DNA of 64,000 nucleotides from Roseomonas acroporae (GCF_023223525.1 NZ_JALPRX010000050.1:1-64000); one strand, 5' to 3'; positions 10,276 to 19,623 are shown, counted from the first letter of the stretch. Numbers and translations are program-made. The notes: generated from the sequence alone by a model not told the origin.

Positions 10276-12839
10276 GCGGGCCGCCTCGCGGCGAGGCCGC
10301 GCGGCACGGGGCGGGAGGTGCGGTCGCGGCGCGGGCGGCGGCGGGGCCGGTCCACCACGCCAGGGTTGATGCGCACGCCTTCCGTCACCTCCGCCAGCGT
10401 CTCGGAGAAGCGCTCCTCGCCATCCGTCACCTCGTCGATCATCGCGGCCGCCTCGGCCAGCAGCGCATCCTCGGCGCCGCCCGCGACCCAGGTGCGGCCC
10501 TCCTCGATCAGCGCCGGCACGGCGAGCGGCGAGACGCGGTCCAGGCGCCGGTGCCGGAGGCGCCCGCGCGCGCGGGCGAGCAGCGCCGCGATGCGGCGGA
10601 CATCGGTGAGCCCGCCCGCCGCCTCGGCCCGCGTCGCGCGCAGCAGGATGTGGTCGGGCTCGTGGCGGCGCAGCACGTCGTAGATCAGGTCGGAATTGAC
10701 GGTCATCTGGCGTCCGGATTTCTGCCCGGATCCCCCTTGGCCCGGGTGGTTCTTCTCGATCAGCCCGGCGATGGTGGCGATGTTGCGGAAGGTCCGGCGC
10801 AGCATGGAGGATTCCGCGATCCACTCCTCCAGCTCCTCGCCCAGCAGGTCCTCCTCGAACAGGTGGGCGACGTCGGTCGGCTCGAAGGCGGACCAGGCGG
10901 CGAGCACGTAGTCCGTGGCGAGGTAGCCGAGCGGGCCGAGCCCGTCGCGCTCCATGCGCCTGGTCACCAGCATCCCCAGCGTCTGGTGCGCGAGGCGGCC
11001 CTCGAAGCAGTAGGCGACGAGGAACCAGCGCCCGTCGCGCGGGAAGGTCTCGACCAGCAGCCCGTCCTTCTCCGGCAGGGCGGACTGGCGGCGTTGCAGG
11101 CGCAGCCACTCGCCGACCGGCGCCGGCAGGGCGCGCCACGCCTTCGGGTCCTGGATGATGGCGCGCACCCGCTCGGAAAGCCCGGTGGAGAGCGGCAGGC
11201 GGGAGCCGGCATAGGTCGGCACGCGCATCCCCGCATCGTCGCCGCGCCCGACCACGCAGGTCACGGCGTCGAGCGCCTCGAAGCGCAGCGCCTGGCCGCC
11301 GAACAGGAAATTGTCGCCCGGGTTCAGGGTGGAGACGAACCACTCCTCCACCTCGCCCAGCACCGGCCCGCCGCGCAGCCGCACCTTGATCATCGGGCTG
11401 TCCACGATGGTGCCGAGGTTCATCCGCGCCTGCCGTGCGGCGCGCGCGTCGCGGATGTGCATCATCCCCTCGGAATCGCGGAACAGCTTGCGGTAGCGCT
11501 CGTAGCTGCGCAGCGCGTAGCCGCCATCCTCGGCGAAGCGCAGCACGTCGTCGAAGTCGCGGCGGGAGAGATCGGCATAGGGCGCGGCGCGGCGCACCTC
11601 GTCGTACATCGCGTCCGGGTGGAAGGGGGCGTGGCAGGCCATGGCGAGCAGGTGCTGCGCCAGCACGTCGAGCCCGCCCGGGCGCGGCGGGTCGCCGTCC
11701 AGCTCGTGGTGCGCGACGGCCTGGATGGCGGCGGCGCACTCGATCACCTCGAAGCGGTTGGCCGGCACCAGCACGGCGCGGGAGGGCTCGTCCATGCGGT
11801 GGTTGGCGCGGCCGACCCGTTGCAGCAGCCGCGCGACGCCCTTCGGCGCACCGACCTGGATCACCTGGTCCACCGCGCCCCAGTCGATGCCGAGGTCGAG
11901 CGAGGCGGTGGCGACCACGGCGCGCAGCTTCCCGGCGGCCATCGCCGCCTCCACCTTGCGCCGCTGGGCGATCTCCAGGCTGCCATGGTGCATGGCGATG
12001 GGCAGCGCATCCTCGTTCAGCCGCCACAGCGCCTGGAAGCACAGCTCCGCCTGGGCGCGGGTGTTGACGAAGACGATGGTGGTGCGCGCCCCGGCGATGC
12101 GCCGGTACACCTCGGGCATCGAGGCGAGGCCCATATGGCCGCCCCAGGGCAGGTGGCCCTCCGGCAGTTGCAGGTCCAGCTCGGGCGGCGCGCCGGGCGG
12201 CGCCTCCACCAGCCGCACGTCGCCGGAATCGGCCCGCCCCTCGGCGGAGAGGTAGGCGAGCAGCGGCGCGCGGTGCGCGACGGTGGCGGAGAGACCGACG
12301 CGACGGGCGGCGGGCGCGAGGCGCGAGAGCCGCGCGAGGCCGAGGGCAAGCTGGTCGCCGCGCTTGGTACCGGCCAGGGCGTGGATCTCGTCCACCACGA
12401 CGCGGCCGAGCCCGGCGAACAGCGTGTGCGCGTCGGCCGAGGCGAGCAGCACCTCCAGGCTCTCCGGCGTGGTGAGCAGGATCTGCGGCGGCGTCTCGCG
12501 CTGGCGGGCGCGGCGGTTCTGCGGCGTGTCGCCGGTGCGGGTCTCGATCCGCAGGCCGAGGCCCATCTCCTCCGAGGGGATGGTGAGGTTGCGCGCGATG
12601 TCCACCGCCAGCGCCTTGAGCGGCGAGACGTAGAGGGTGTGCAGCGTGTCGGCCGGGCGCTCGTGCAGGGCGATCAGGCTGGGCAGGAAGCCGGCCAGGG
12701 TCTTGCCGCCGCCGGTGGGCGCGATCAGCAGCGCCGACTGCCCCTCCCGCGCGGCGTCGAGCAGCGCGAGCTGGTGCGGGCGCGGCCGCCAGCCGCGCGC
12801 GGCGAACCAGCCGGCGAAAGGTTCCGGCAATGTTCCCAT
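10272..12839 (-). CDS. Ligase-associated DNA damage response DEXH-box helicase (Lhr-like)
   Basis: An 855-residue superfamily 2 helicase with Walker A APTGGGKT (residues 40-47), DEIH box at 150-153, an SAT motif (GLSATVAHR), and helicase-C motifs including QVGAPKGVARLLQRVGRANH. The long C-terminal part is the Lhr-type winged-helix and core region. Length and composition fit the ligase-associated helicase subfamily that travels with pdeM. No DNA ligase or exonuclease gene is next to it here. The start at 12839 (MGTLPEPFAGWF) is family-like, and the first gene of the unit lies against a short upstream gap. Confidence 0.9.
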   Translation of the reverse strand: MGTLPEPFAGWFAARGWRPRPHQLALLDAAREGQSALLIAPTGGGKTLAGFLPSLIALHERPADTLHTLYVSPLKALAVDIARNLTIPSEEMGLGLRIETRTGDTPQNRRARQRETPPQILLTTPESLEVLLASADAHTLFAGLGRVVVDEIHALAGTKRGDQLALGLARLSRLAPAARRVGLSATVAHRAPLLAYLSAEGRADSGDVRLVEAPPGAPPELDLQLPEGHLPWGGHMGLASMPEVYRRIAGARTTIVFVNTRAQAELCFQALWRLNEDALPIAMHHGSLEIAQRRKVEAAMAAGKLRAVVATASLDLGIDWGAVDQVIQVGAPKGVARLLQRVGRANHRMDEPSRAVLVPANRFEVIECAAAIQAVAHHELDGDPPRPGGLDVLAQHLLAMACHAPFHPDAMYDEVRRAAPYADLSRRDFDDVLRFAEDGGYALRSYERYRKLFRDSEGMMHIRDARAARQARMNLGTIVDSPMIKVRLRGGPVLGEVEEWFVSTLNPGDNFLFGGQALRFEALDAVTCVVGRGDDAGMRVPTYAGSRLPLSTGLSERVRAIIQDPKAWRALPAPVGEWLRLQRRQSALPEKDGLLVETFPRDGRWFLVAYCFEGRLAHQTLGMLVTRRMERDGLGPLGYLATDYVLAAWSAFEPTDVAHLFEEDLLGEELEEWIAESSMLRRTFRNIATIAGLIEKNHPGQGGSGQKSGRQMTVNSDLIYDVLRRHEPDHILLRATRAEAAGGLTDVRRIAALLARARGRLRHRRLDRVSPLAVPALIEEGRTWVAGGAEDALLAEAAAMIDEVTDGEERFSETLAEVTEGVRINPGVVDRPRRRPRRDRTSRPVPRGLAARRPA

Positions 12840-12931
12840 CGGTGGGGACTATATGGCCGGGGCGGCGCGGTTCGGGAAGCGGGGAAATACCCCGGCAGGA
12901 AGCCGGCGGCCGGCGATGCGGGCTCCGGACC

Positions 12932-13195
12932 CTACCCGAACGGGTTCGCCGTCCGGTCCTCCTTCGCCGCCTCCGCCGGCGGCGCCGGCACCGTCTCGGG
13001 CAAGTCCCTGGCCGCCTCCAGCGCCTTGACCACGGCCTCCAGCGCCCTAGCGAGGTCGCGCGCCGCCTGCAGCCCGGCCTTGTCGCGGGTCAGGTCCAGC
13101 GAACCGAACACCGAGACCCGGTCGGCATGGTTCTCCAGGCTCAGCCCGCCGATCGTGAGGGCGGACTGCTCGTCCTCGTAGGGCTTGAAGGTCAT
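12932..13195 (-). CDS. Conserved hypothetical protein (small, Acetobacteraceae-like)
   Basis: An 87-residue soluble protein of unknown function. The N-terminal half reads MTFKPYEDEQSALTIGGLSL and continues with a beta-rich DRVSVFGSLDLTRDKAGL segment. The C-terminal half is a single helix rich in Ala and Leu. I recall similar short proteins in alphaproteobacteria but cannot name a domain. The ATG at 13195 has an excellent AGGAGGAG ribosome site 5 bases upstream, which decides the start against a longer in-frame ATG at 13249. The strong site and normal codon use argue for a real gene. Confidence 0.72.
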   Translation of the reverse strand: MTFKPYEDEQSALTIGGLSLENHADRVSVFGSLDLTRDKAGLQAARDLARALEAVVKALEAARDLPETVPAPPAEAAKEDRTANPFG

Positions 13196-13263
13196 CCGCT
13201 CCTCCTGTTCCTCGACCCGCCGTCCGGCCGGGACCGCGTTCCGCTCCATCCCGTCGTCTTCCG

Positions 13264-13416
13264 AGCGGATTCACGCCGCCGGGCGTCGCCGCCCTCCGGC
13301 GATCCGCTCTAGAGCATTTTCAAGCTGAGCGTCCTCGCTCAGCGGCTCGGAAAATGCGAAAAATCAAAAGGCTAGAGCCGTTCCGGCCTGATCCAGTCAG
13401 GCTGGATCGGCTCTAG
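13264..13416. repeat. Mosaic palindromic repeat, three modules
   Basis: The clearest full copy. Module 1 (13264-13308) has arms AGCGGAT and ATCCGCT. Module 2 (13311-13357) has arms GAGCATTTTC and GAAAATGC around a CTGAGCG...CGCTCAG inner stem. An A-rich spacer follows, then module 3 (13374-13416) with arms AGAGCCG and CGGCTCT around GGCCTGA...TCAGGC. Modules are bounded by CTAGAGC. The right edge CTCTAG contains the stop codon of the neighbouring nuclease gene. Confidence 0.85.
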
Positions 13417-14402
13417 CGTCGCCCCAGGGCACGCAGCAGCAGCAGGATCGCCACCACGGCGAAGAGGGCCGCGACGATCAGCGTCAGGGTGGAGGTCTGC
13501 ACCCGGGCCGGCGCGGGTCGCGCGGCGGGCGGGGCCGGCGCCGGGGTGGCGCGCGGGCGGGCCTCGGGCTGGCTGCTGGCGGTGGTGACGGCGCGCTCGC
13601 AGGCGCCCTCGATGTTGTGCGGGCGCGGCTCGGGCAGGGCGATCGCGGCGGCCTGCGCGGAATCCGGCAGCGACGGAAAGGCGGCGATGCCGGCGAGGTC
13701 GCGCAGCTCGGCCAGGGAGACGGCGCGCCAGTCGCGGCTGGCATCGTTGGGCGCGACATAGGCGGCGGCGCCGCGCCCTGGCAGGTAGACCGCCTTGAAC
13801 AGATGGGTCGGCACCAGCACGCGGCCGTTCAGGCGACGCAGCGTGTCGCCGAGGAAGATCGGGCCGGTGACGACGAAGGCCTCGCCCTCGCGCATGACGA
13901 GGTCGCGCACCGCGCTCTCGATGCCCTCCCAGAGGCAGCGGTTGCTGGCCGGCGCCTGGGGAACCATGTTGGCCAGCGAGAAGCTCTCGGCCTGGGAGTC
14001 CCGGCTCGGCATGTCGCCGGCGGGGGCCAGGTGGCCGCGGTCGAAGCCGGAGCGGGCATAGTCCGAGAGTCGCGCGCGCTGGTCCGCCGGCAGCCGGTCC
14101 TCCTCGCGGAAGGCGTTCTCGCGCGAGACGCGCCGCGCCGCCTGGAGGCGGTCCCGCGTCAGGTGCTCGGCGGCGGCGAGGCCGGTGCGCGAGACGCCGC
14201 TGTGCAGCACCGCATAGGCCTCGAAGCACAGCTCTACCACGTCCCGCGCGAGCTGCGGCCGCACGATCCGCGGCGGCTCGCCGTCGGCGTAGTGCTCCGG
14301 GCAGGCGGTGGCGGCGGCGGCCGGCAGGGCGAGGAGCAGCGGGGCGAGGAGCAGCGGGGCGAGCAGGGCCGCGAGGCGCAGCAAGGCGCGAGGCAGGCGC
14401 AT
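13413..14402 (-). CDS. DNA/RNA non-specific endonuclease, exported, membrane-anchored
   Basis: A 329-residue beta-beta-alpha-metal endonuclease (NUC1/NucA family). The catalytic motif DRGHLAPAGD is at residues 121-130, followed by the conserved SLANMVPQAPASNRCLWEGIE metal-binding segment. A signal peptide is at residues 1-32. A C-terminal hydrophobic helix (TLTLIVAALFAVVAILLLL) after a Pro/Ala-rich spacer indicates membrane anchoring with the nuclease outside the cytoplasm. I start it at 14402 (MRLPRALLRLAAL) because the upstream residues are hydrophilic and would bury the signal peptide. Its stop TAG lies inside a palindromic repeat. Confidence 0.88.
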   Translation of the reverse strand: MRLPRALLRLAALLAPLLLAPLLLALPAAAATACPEHYADGEPPRIVRPQLARDVVELCFEAYAVLHSGVSRTGLAAAEHLTRDRLQAARRVSRENAFREEDRLPADQRARLSDYARSGFDRGHLAPAGDMPSRDSQAESFSLANMVPQAPASNRCLWEGIESAVRDLVMREGEAFVVTGPIFLGDTLRRLNGRVLVPTHLFKAVYLPGRGAAAYVAPNDASRDWRAVSLAELRDLAGIAAFPSLPDSAQAAAIALPEPRPHNIEGACERAVTTASSQPEARPRATPAPAPPAARPAPARVQTSTLTLIVAALFAVVAILLLLRALGRR

Positions 14403-14554
14403 CGGCCGCCGCCCGCCGCCATGGTCGCCGTCCCCGCTCCGGCGGCTGTGCGGACCGTTCGGCTGGCCGTGATGCAAGCGTGGCTCCCTGCTCCTCCCGG
14501 CGGCGGTGCACCGGTCCGCCGCGGCGGACCGGCGATTCCGGCCGGCGGCGCAGG

Positions 14555-14728
14555 CTAGAGCAGATCCCGGCCGGGTGGAATCACCTGACCGGGTGAAGAT
14601 GTTCGAAAAAACAAGGAGCTAGAGCATTTTCAAGCTGGGTGTACTCACCCGGCGGCCCGGAAAATGCGAAAAGCCGGAAGGCTGGCGCCGTTCCGGCCCG
14701 ATACAGCCAGACCGGAACGGCGCCAGAG
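14555..14728. repeat. Mosaic palindromic repeat in the gap upstream of the nuclease
   Basis: The 438-base region 14403-14840 has no gene. It holds another mosaic copy: CTAGAGCAGATCC...GAAGATGTTC (14555-14611), an A-rich joint, AGAGCATTTTC...GAAAATGC with CTGGGTG/CACCCGG inner arms (about 14622-14668), and a GGCGCCGTTCCGG...CCGGAACGGCGCC hairpin (about 14685-14726). The A-rich spacers between modules are conserved with the 13.3 kb copy. Confidence 0.8.
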
Positions 14729-14840
14729 CGGCTCCGCAAGCCGTGGCGAACGGGATCCGCTCCGGCGCGGAACGGCCGCGCCGTGGGAGGACGAGGCCTG
14801 CGCGGGAGGGTCCCGCGTCGGCCGCACCCGTGCCGCGCCC

Positions 14841-15344
14841 TCAGCGCGGCTTCATCGGCAGGCCGCCACCCGGCTGCTGACCGTAGGAAGGCTGCTGGTA
14901 CGGCGCCTGAGGCTGCGGCTGGTAGGAAGGCTGCTGCGGCTGGGCCGGCAGGGCGGTCGGGCTCGCGCGGCCGGCGCCGAGCGAGGCGTTGAGCCGGTTC
15001 AGGATGGGGTCCAGCTCCTCGCCGTTCACGCTGTGCTGGAACACCTGTACCATCTGGCGGCTGGTGATGCAGCGCACCAGCACGATGTCGCCGTTGCGGC
15101 CGGCGAACACCGCGTCCTCGTCGGGCGCGATCGGGTCGTTGATGTAGCCCATCTGGCGCATCGTGTCGGCGGCGATGGCGACGCAGCGGTCGCGCGGGAG
15201 GGAGGTGTTGAACCAGCCGGTGCCGGCGCTGCCCTGGTAGCCGCGCTGCTGTCCGTACTGCTGCCCCTGGGCCGCGGCCGGCACGATGCCGGCACCGGCG
15301 AGGGCGGCGGACAGGGCGGCGGCGAGGGCGAAGGAACGCGGCAT
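14841..15344 (-). CDS. Exported protein of unknown function, Gln/Pro-rich C-terminus
   Basis: A 167-residue protein with a signal peptide (residues 1-24, ending AAAQG). The central domain of about 90 residues contains TGWFNTSLPRDRCVAIAADT, two cysteines (DRCVAI and VRCITSR) and IVLVRCITSRQMVQVF. The tail is QPQQPSYQPQPQAPYQQPSYGQQP low complexity. I do not recognise the family. GGAGAAA precedes the ATG at 15344. An 18-bp palindrome lies about 90 bases upstream of the start, and the 517-base upstream region also contains a 176-bp palindrome. Confidence 0.75.
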   Translation of the reverse strand: MPRSFALAAALSAALAGAGIVPAAAQGQQYGQQRGYQGSAGTGWFNTSLPRDRCVAIAADTMRQMGYINDPIAPDEDAVFAGRNGDIVLVRCITSRQMVQVFQHSVNGEELDPILNRLNASLGAGRASPTALPAQPQQPSYQPQPQAPYQQPSYGQQPGGGLPMKPR

Positions 15345-15430
15345 GGCGGTTTCTCCGAAGCACCGGCGGGAAAGGCGGCCCGATGCCGCCCGCTCGATGA
15401 GCCTACACTGCGGCGCGCGCGGCCGGCCGG

Positions 15431-15448
15431 CGCTGAAGCGCTTCAGCG
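15431..15448. promoter_or_regulatory. Perfect 18-bp palindrome, candidate operator
   Basis: CGCTGAAGCGCTTCAGCG, about 87-104 bases upstream of the 15344 gene start. The 12-base core TGAAGCGCTTCA occurs again upstream of hcp (56318-56329). The symmetry and central CG resemble LacI-family operators; the regulator is unknown. Confidence 0.4.
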
Positions 15449-15680
15449 AGCGTTCGTGTTCCGGCGCAGGGGCGGATGGCGGCCGGCCAGGGCGGCACGG
15501 CGGCCATGGACCGGGCCCGGCCGCCGACCGCCGGGTGCCATCCTCGGGGAGCGGCCCCGATCGGGGACGGACGGGAGGCCGTTCCGGCGGGAGCGGCTCA
15601 ACGGCGGGCGGCCCGATGGCAGGCGGCCCAATGGCGGAAGATCCGGCGGATGGCGGCCCGTCGCCGCCGGCCGGCAGGCG

Positions 15681-15856
15681 GGCATGGCCGGGCCCGCGGG
15701 CCCGGGCCAGGCGGGGGTGCGCGGGACTACAACACGGTGGGGCGGGCGGGCGCGCCCCCCCCCCCCCCGGGGGGGGGGGGGGCGCGCCCGCCCGCCCCAC
15801 CGTGTTGTAGTCCCGCGCACCCCCGCCTGGCCCGGGCCCGCGGGCCCGGCCATGCC
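15681..15856. repeat. 176-bp perfect gapless palindrome centred on C14G14
   Basis: Positions 15681-15768 are the exact reverse complement of 15769-15856: 88-bp arms without a mismatch or spacer. The centre is fourteen C (15755-15768) followed by fourteen G (15769-15782). The arms contain nested smaller palindromes (GGCCCGCGGGCC). The first mismatch is immediately outside (15680/15857). The right edge is 5 bases beyond the stop codon of the 15862-16488 gene, so it could act as its terminator. Perfect palindromes of this size are normally unstable, so an assembly artefact has to be considered. The rest of the 15345-15861 gap shows no gene. Confidence 0.9.
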
Positions 15857-15861
15857 GGGGT

Positions 15862-16488
15862 TCAGCGGAAGTACATCACGTTGCGGCTGCAGGTCTCGAC
15901 GCCACGCCGCTCGGTGGAGGCGCCGTTGGCGAACACCACGCGGATATCGGCGGTGCAGACCGGGCCGGTGGGCAGCGACACGGGGAAGGAGGTGCCGGGC
16001 GGCAGCGTGCTCGATCCCAGCCGGTCGGGACCCCAGTTCCGGTCCGAGGTGAGCGAGACGTAGAGCTCGCGGATCTCCTGCCCGGTGTTGTTGACGAACT
16101 GGAAGCTCGGGTTGCCGCCGCGCGCCACCGGGGGCGGGGCGTAGCCGCCGCCGGCGCCGTTCCAGACGATGCGGCTGAGGGTGCAGGTGTTGATCTGCCA
16201 CTGCACCTCCTCGCGCCCGGTCTGGTACTGCACCTTGATGTCGAGGATGCAATCGCTGGTGTAGGGCACGAGCCAGATCTGGCCGCCCGGCGGCAGCACG
16301 CTCTGGCCGAGCATGTCCGGCCCCCAGCGGTTGCTGCGGGAAGGCGAGACATAGGCGCGCAGGATCGTCTCGCCGGTGTTGTTGACGAGATAGAAGCGGT
16401 TCTGCGCCTTCGCCTCCGGCGCCGAGAGCAGCGCCGCGACCAGCGCCAGGACCACGGCGAGGCCGCTCCTGATCGCCCATCTCCGCAT
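15862..16488 (-). CDS. Exported protein with two tandem homologous domains
   Basis: A 208-residue secreted or periplasmic protein: signal peptide at residues 1-28 (ending AKAQ), then two copies of an about 80-residue domain. Copy 1 starts FYLVNNTGETILRAYVSPS and contains RWGPDMLG, VLPPGG and TSDCILDI. Copy 2 starts FQFVNNTGQEIRELYVSL and contains NWGPDRLG, TLPPGT and GPVCTADI. Each copy has two cysteines in matching places. I recall similar proteins in Acetobacteraceae with no assigned function. GGAGGAAC lies upstream of the ATG. The stop is 5 bases from the 176-bp palindrome. Confidence 0.8.
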   Translation of the reverse strand: MRRWAIRSGLAVVLALVAALLSAPEAKAQNRFYLVNNTGETILRAYVSPSRSNRWGPDMLGQSVLPPGGQIWLVPYTSDCILDIKVQYQTGREEVQWQINTCTLSRIVWNGAGGGYAPPPVARGGNPSFQFVNNTGQEIRELYVSLTSDRNWGPDRLGSSTLPPGTSFPVSLPTGPVCTADIRVVFANGASTERRGVETCSRNVMYFR

Positions 16489-16759
16489 GACGAGGTTCCT
16501 CCAGAATCGGACGCGTTACGGTACGGCCATGCAACAGCATGGACGCGGGCTGCGACAAGCCTTCCCCCCGCCCGCCGACGGGGCCGGCATCCGGCGGCGA
16601 GGCCCGGGGGCGGGTCGACCCCGCGCCGTGACGCGCCACGCGGCCGGATGCCGCTCCGCCTGGCCGGCATCCGACGTCACGGATAGACGACAATGCTTTC
16701 ATGCGGATTGCCGCGCCGTCACGCCGCGCGGCGCCGGGAAATGCTCTAGGCTCGCCGCC

Positions 16760-18547
16760 ATGATGCCCCTGCCGCCTTCCGTGTCGTCCCGGCCGCGCCG
16801 CCCGCGGGCGGCATCCTGCCGACCCGCCGCCCGTCCGCCGCGCCGCCTGGCCGCGCTCGCGGCGGCGCTGCTCTCGGTCGGCGCGGCGTGCGGCGCCCCG
16901 CCCGCGCGGGGCGAGGGGACGGTCCAGGGGAAGGAGCAGCCGGACGAGGTGGTGCTGGGCAGCGCCTTCGGCTCCTATCTCGCCGGTCGCTTCGCCGCGA
17001 CCGAGACGGACACGCGCTACGCCGCCGACGCGCTGCTGGCGGCGCTGCGCGACGATCCGGAGCAGCCGGAGCTGCTGCAGCGCGCCTTCATGGCGACGGT
17101 GCTGGACGGCCGCCCGGAGGCGCAGACCCTGGCGCGGCGGCTGCCCGACAACCCCATCGCCATCCTGGTGCTCGGCGCCGGCGACGCCGAGGCCGGCCGC
17201 TGGGACCGCGCCGAGGCGCGCTTCCGCACCCTGCCGCGCCAGGGCGTGCTGCCGGTGCTCAACCCGCTGCTGATCGCCTGGTCGCAGCAGGGGCGCGGGC
17301 TGCCGGACCAGGCGCTGGCGACGCTGCGGCCGCAGGTCGAGGCGGGGCAGCTCCGGCCGCTCTACGCGCTGCACGCGGCGATGATCGCCGACCTCGCCGA
17401 CCGGCCGCAGGAGGCGGCGCGGCTGATCCGCATCGCGGTCGGCGACGCGCGGCAGCCGCAGAACCTGCGCCTGGCGCAGATCGCGGCCGGCATCCTCGCC
17501 CGTGCCGGGCAGGCGGCGGAGGGGCAGGGCCTGCTCGACCGGCTCGGCGGTACCAGCGAGGAGCTGGCGCTGGCGGTGACCGGCGCGGGCGGCCGCGCCG
17601 CCCTGTCGGAACGCGCCGTCGGCAACGCCGCCCAGGGCATCGCCGAGGCGGAGCTGGCGCTGGCGGCGGCGCTGCGCGGGCAGGGCTCGCCGGACTTCGC
17701 GCTGGTGCTGACGCGGCTCGCGCTGCGCCTGCGCCCGGACTTCCCCGCGGCGCGGCTGCTGGCCGCCGAGATCCAGGCCGATGGCCGGCACGACGACGCC
17801 GCGCTGGCGCTGCTGGCCGAGGTGCCGGCCACGGACCCGCTGGCGCCGGTGGTGACGCTGCGCCGCGCCGTGCTGCTCGACCGGCTGGGGCGCGAGGACG
17901 AGGCGGTGGCGCTGCTGCGCCGCCTGGCGGAGGCGCGGCCCGAGGCGGTGCAGCCCTGGTCGCGCCTGGGCGACCTGCAGCGCAGCCACAGCCGCTGGCC
18001 GGAGGCCGTCGCCGCCTATGACGAGGCGCTGAAGCGGATCCCGACGCTGGGCGCCGGGGACTGGCCGCTGCTCTATGCCCGCGGCATCTCGCTGGAGCGC
18101 GCCGGGCAGTGGCCGCGCGCCGAGGCGGACCTGCAGCGGGCGCTGCAGCTCGCCCCGGAGCAGCCCTACCTGCTCAACTACCTCGGCTACACCTGGGTGG
18201 AGCAGGGCCGCAACCTGACCCAGGCCCGCGCCATGCTGCAGCGGGCGGTGGAGCTGCGGCCGCAGGACGGCAACATCGCCGACAGCCTCGGCTGGGCGCT
18301 GTTCCGCCTGGGCGACATCCCGGGCGCCATCACCTGGATGGAGAAGGCGGTGGAGCTGGAGCCGCGCAACAGCACCGTCAACGACCATCTGGGCGACGTG
18401 TACTGGGCCGCCGGCCGCCAGCGCGAGGCGCAGTTCCAGTGGCGCCGCGCCCTGACCCTGGACCCCGAGCCCGGCGAGGCACCGAAGATCGAGGCCAAGC
18501 TGCGCGACGGCCTGCCGAGCGGCCCGGCTTCCGCCGCGCTGCGCTGA
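16760..18547 (+). CDS. Tetratricopeptide repeat (TPR) protein, exported
   Basis: A 595-residue helical repeat protein. The N-terminus is Arg-rich, then a hydrophobic stretch ([16 protein letters not shown]) that could be a signal peptide. Most of the rest is TPR-like helix pairs. The clearest repeats are near the C-terminus: [40 protein letters not shown] and [19 protein letters not shown]. Such proteins sit in the periplasm or outer membrane as assembly scaffolds; a role here is not evident. The start at 16760 is preceded by the edge of a repeat module (GGGAAATGCTCTAGG) and no ribosome site, so the message may be leaderless. The next gene, ispE, begins 11 bases after its stop. Confidence 0.82.
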   Translation: MMPLPPSVSSRPRRPRAASCRPAARPPRRLAALAAALLSVGAACGAPPARGEGTVQGKEQPDEVVLGSAFGSYLAGRFAATETDTRYAADALLAALRDDPEQPELLQRAFMATVLDGRPEAQTLARRLPDNPIAILVLGAGDAEAGRWDRAEARFRTLPRQGVLPVLNPLLIAWSQQGRGLPDQALATLRPQVEAGQLRPLYALHAAMIADLADRPQEAARLIRIAVGDARQPQNLRLAQIAAGILARAGQAAEGQGLLDRLGGTSEELALAVTGAGGRAALSERAVGNAAQGIAEAELALAAALRGQGSPDFALVLTRLALRLRPDFPAARLLAAEIQADGRHDDAALALLAEVPATDPLAPVVTLRRAVLLDRLGREDEAVALLRRLAEARPEAVQPWSRLGDLQRSHSRWPEAVAAYDEALKRIPTLGAGDWPLLYARGISLERAGQWPRAEADLQRALQLAPEQPYLLNYLGYTWVEQGRNLTQARAMLQRAVELRPQDGNIADSLGWALFRLGDIPGAITWMEKAVELEPRNSTVNDHLGDVYWAAGRQREAQFQWRRALTLDPEPGEAPKIEAKLRDGLPSGPASAALR

Positions 18548-18558
18548 GGCCGGCCGCC

Positions 18559-19623
18559 ATGGAAGGGAAGGGGAGCCCGGCCGCGGGGCGGCCGGGCGGG
18601 GCGGCGCCCGGCCCAGCGGTGGATCGGGCGGCGGATCGCGTGGCGGATCGGGCACCGGGGCGGGTGTCGGAGCGGGCGCCGGCCAAGCTGAACCTGTTCC
18701 TGCACGTCACCGGCCGCCGCGCCGACGGCTACCACCTGCTCGACAGCCTCGCCGTGTTCGCCGGCGCCGCGGACCGGGTGGAGGCGGCGGCGGCGGACGG
18801 GCTGACGCTGTCGCTGGACGGGCCGGGGGCCGGGGCGCTGATGGCCGAGCCGGACAACCTCGTGCTGCGTGCCGCCCGCGCCCTGGCGGCGGCGGCGGGC
18901 GTGGCGCCGCGCGCGGCGCTGCGGCTGGAGAAGCACCTGCCGGTGGCCTCCGGCATCGGCGGCGGCTCGGCCGACGCGGCGGCGGCGCTGCGGGCGCTGA
19001 ACCGGCTCTGGGGGCTGGGCTGGCCGGCCGTGCGGCTGCGCGAGGTGGCGGCCGGCCTCGGCGCCGATGTGCCGGTCTGCGTCGACTCCGTGCCGGTGCG
19101 GATGGGTGGCATCGGCGAGAAGCTGTCGGCCGCGCCCGCGCTGCCGGAATTCGGGCTGCTGCTGGTCAACCCGGGCGTGCCGCTGGCGACGCCCGCCGTG
19201 TTCCGGGCGCGTGGCGGCGGCTTCTCGCCCGAGCCGGCGCTGCCGGCGGCCTGGCCGGACGCGGCGACGATGGCGCGGGGCCTCGCCGCGTGCCGCAACG
19301 ACCTGGAGCCGCCGGCGATCGCCCTCTGCCCCGCCGTGGCCGAGGTGCTGGCCGCGCTGCGCGGCCTGCCGGGCTGCCTGCTGGCGCGGATGAGCGGCTC
19401 CGGCGCCACCTGCTTCGGCCTCTTCGCCACGGGCGGCGAGGCGGCCGCGGCGGCGGCGGCATTGCCGCCGGGCTGGTGGCGCTGGGGCGGGGCGATGGCG
19501 GGGGGCCAGGGGAATGTCCGGGCGAATGTCCGGGCGGATGCCCCGGCCGTGGGCGCGACCGGCGCCGCCGGGAGCACGCCCGTTGTCAGGCAGGGGGTTG
19601 GCGGCGGGCCCACCTCGGCTTAA
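18559..19623 (+). CDS. ispE: 4-diphosphocytidyl-2-C-methyl-D-erythritol kinase IspE
   Basis: GHMP kinase of the MEP isoprenoid pathway that phosphorylates CDP-methylerythritol. Visible are the substrate segment [20 protein letters not shown], the ATP-binding motif [17 protein letters not shown], and [16 protein letters not shown] near the C-terminus. The ATG at 18559 gives 354 aa, longer than the usual 280-310. The first about 35 residues are a repeat-like [16 protein letters not shown] stretch, and the GTG at 18664 just before the conserved start is an alternative. It lies 11 bases after the TPR gene. Two other isoprenoid genes, dxs and ispA, lie at 29-32 kb. Confidence 0.93.
   Translation: MEGKGSPAAGRPGGAAPGPAVDRAADRVADRAPGRVSERAPAKLNLFLHVTGRRADGYHLLDSLAVFAGAADRVEAAAADGLTLSLDGPGAGALMAEPDNLVLRAARALAAAAGVAPRAALRLEKHLPVASGIGGGSADAAAALRALNRLWGLGWPAVRLREVAAGLGADVPVCVDSVPVRMGGIGEKLSAAPALPEFGLLLVNPGVPLATPAVFRARGGGFSPEPALPAAWPDAATMARGLAACRNDLEPPAIALCPAVAEVLAALRGLPGCLLARMSGSGATCFGLFATGGEAAAAAAALPPGWWRWGGAMAGGQGNVRANVRADAPAVGATGAAGSTPVVRQGVGGGPTSA

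Noticed and set aside
10122-13181. 1000-codon plus-strand frame opposite the helicase
   Set aside because: The predicted protein is repetitive (His/Gln/Arg/Gly) with no motifs, whereas the minus strand holds a complete SF2 helicase.
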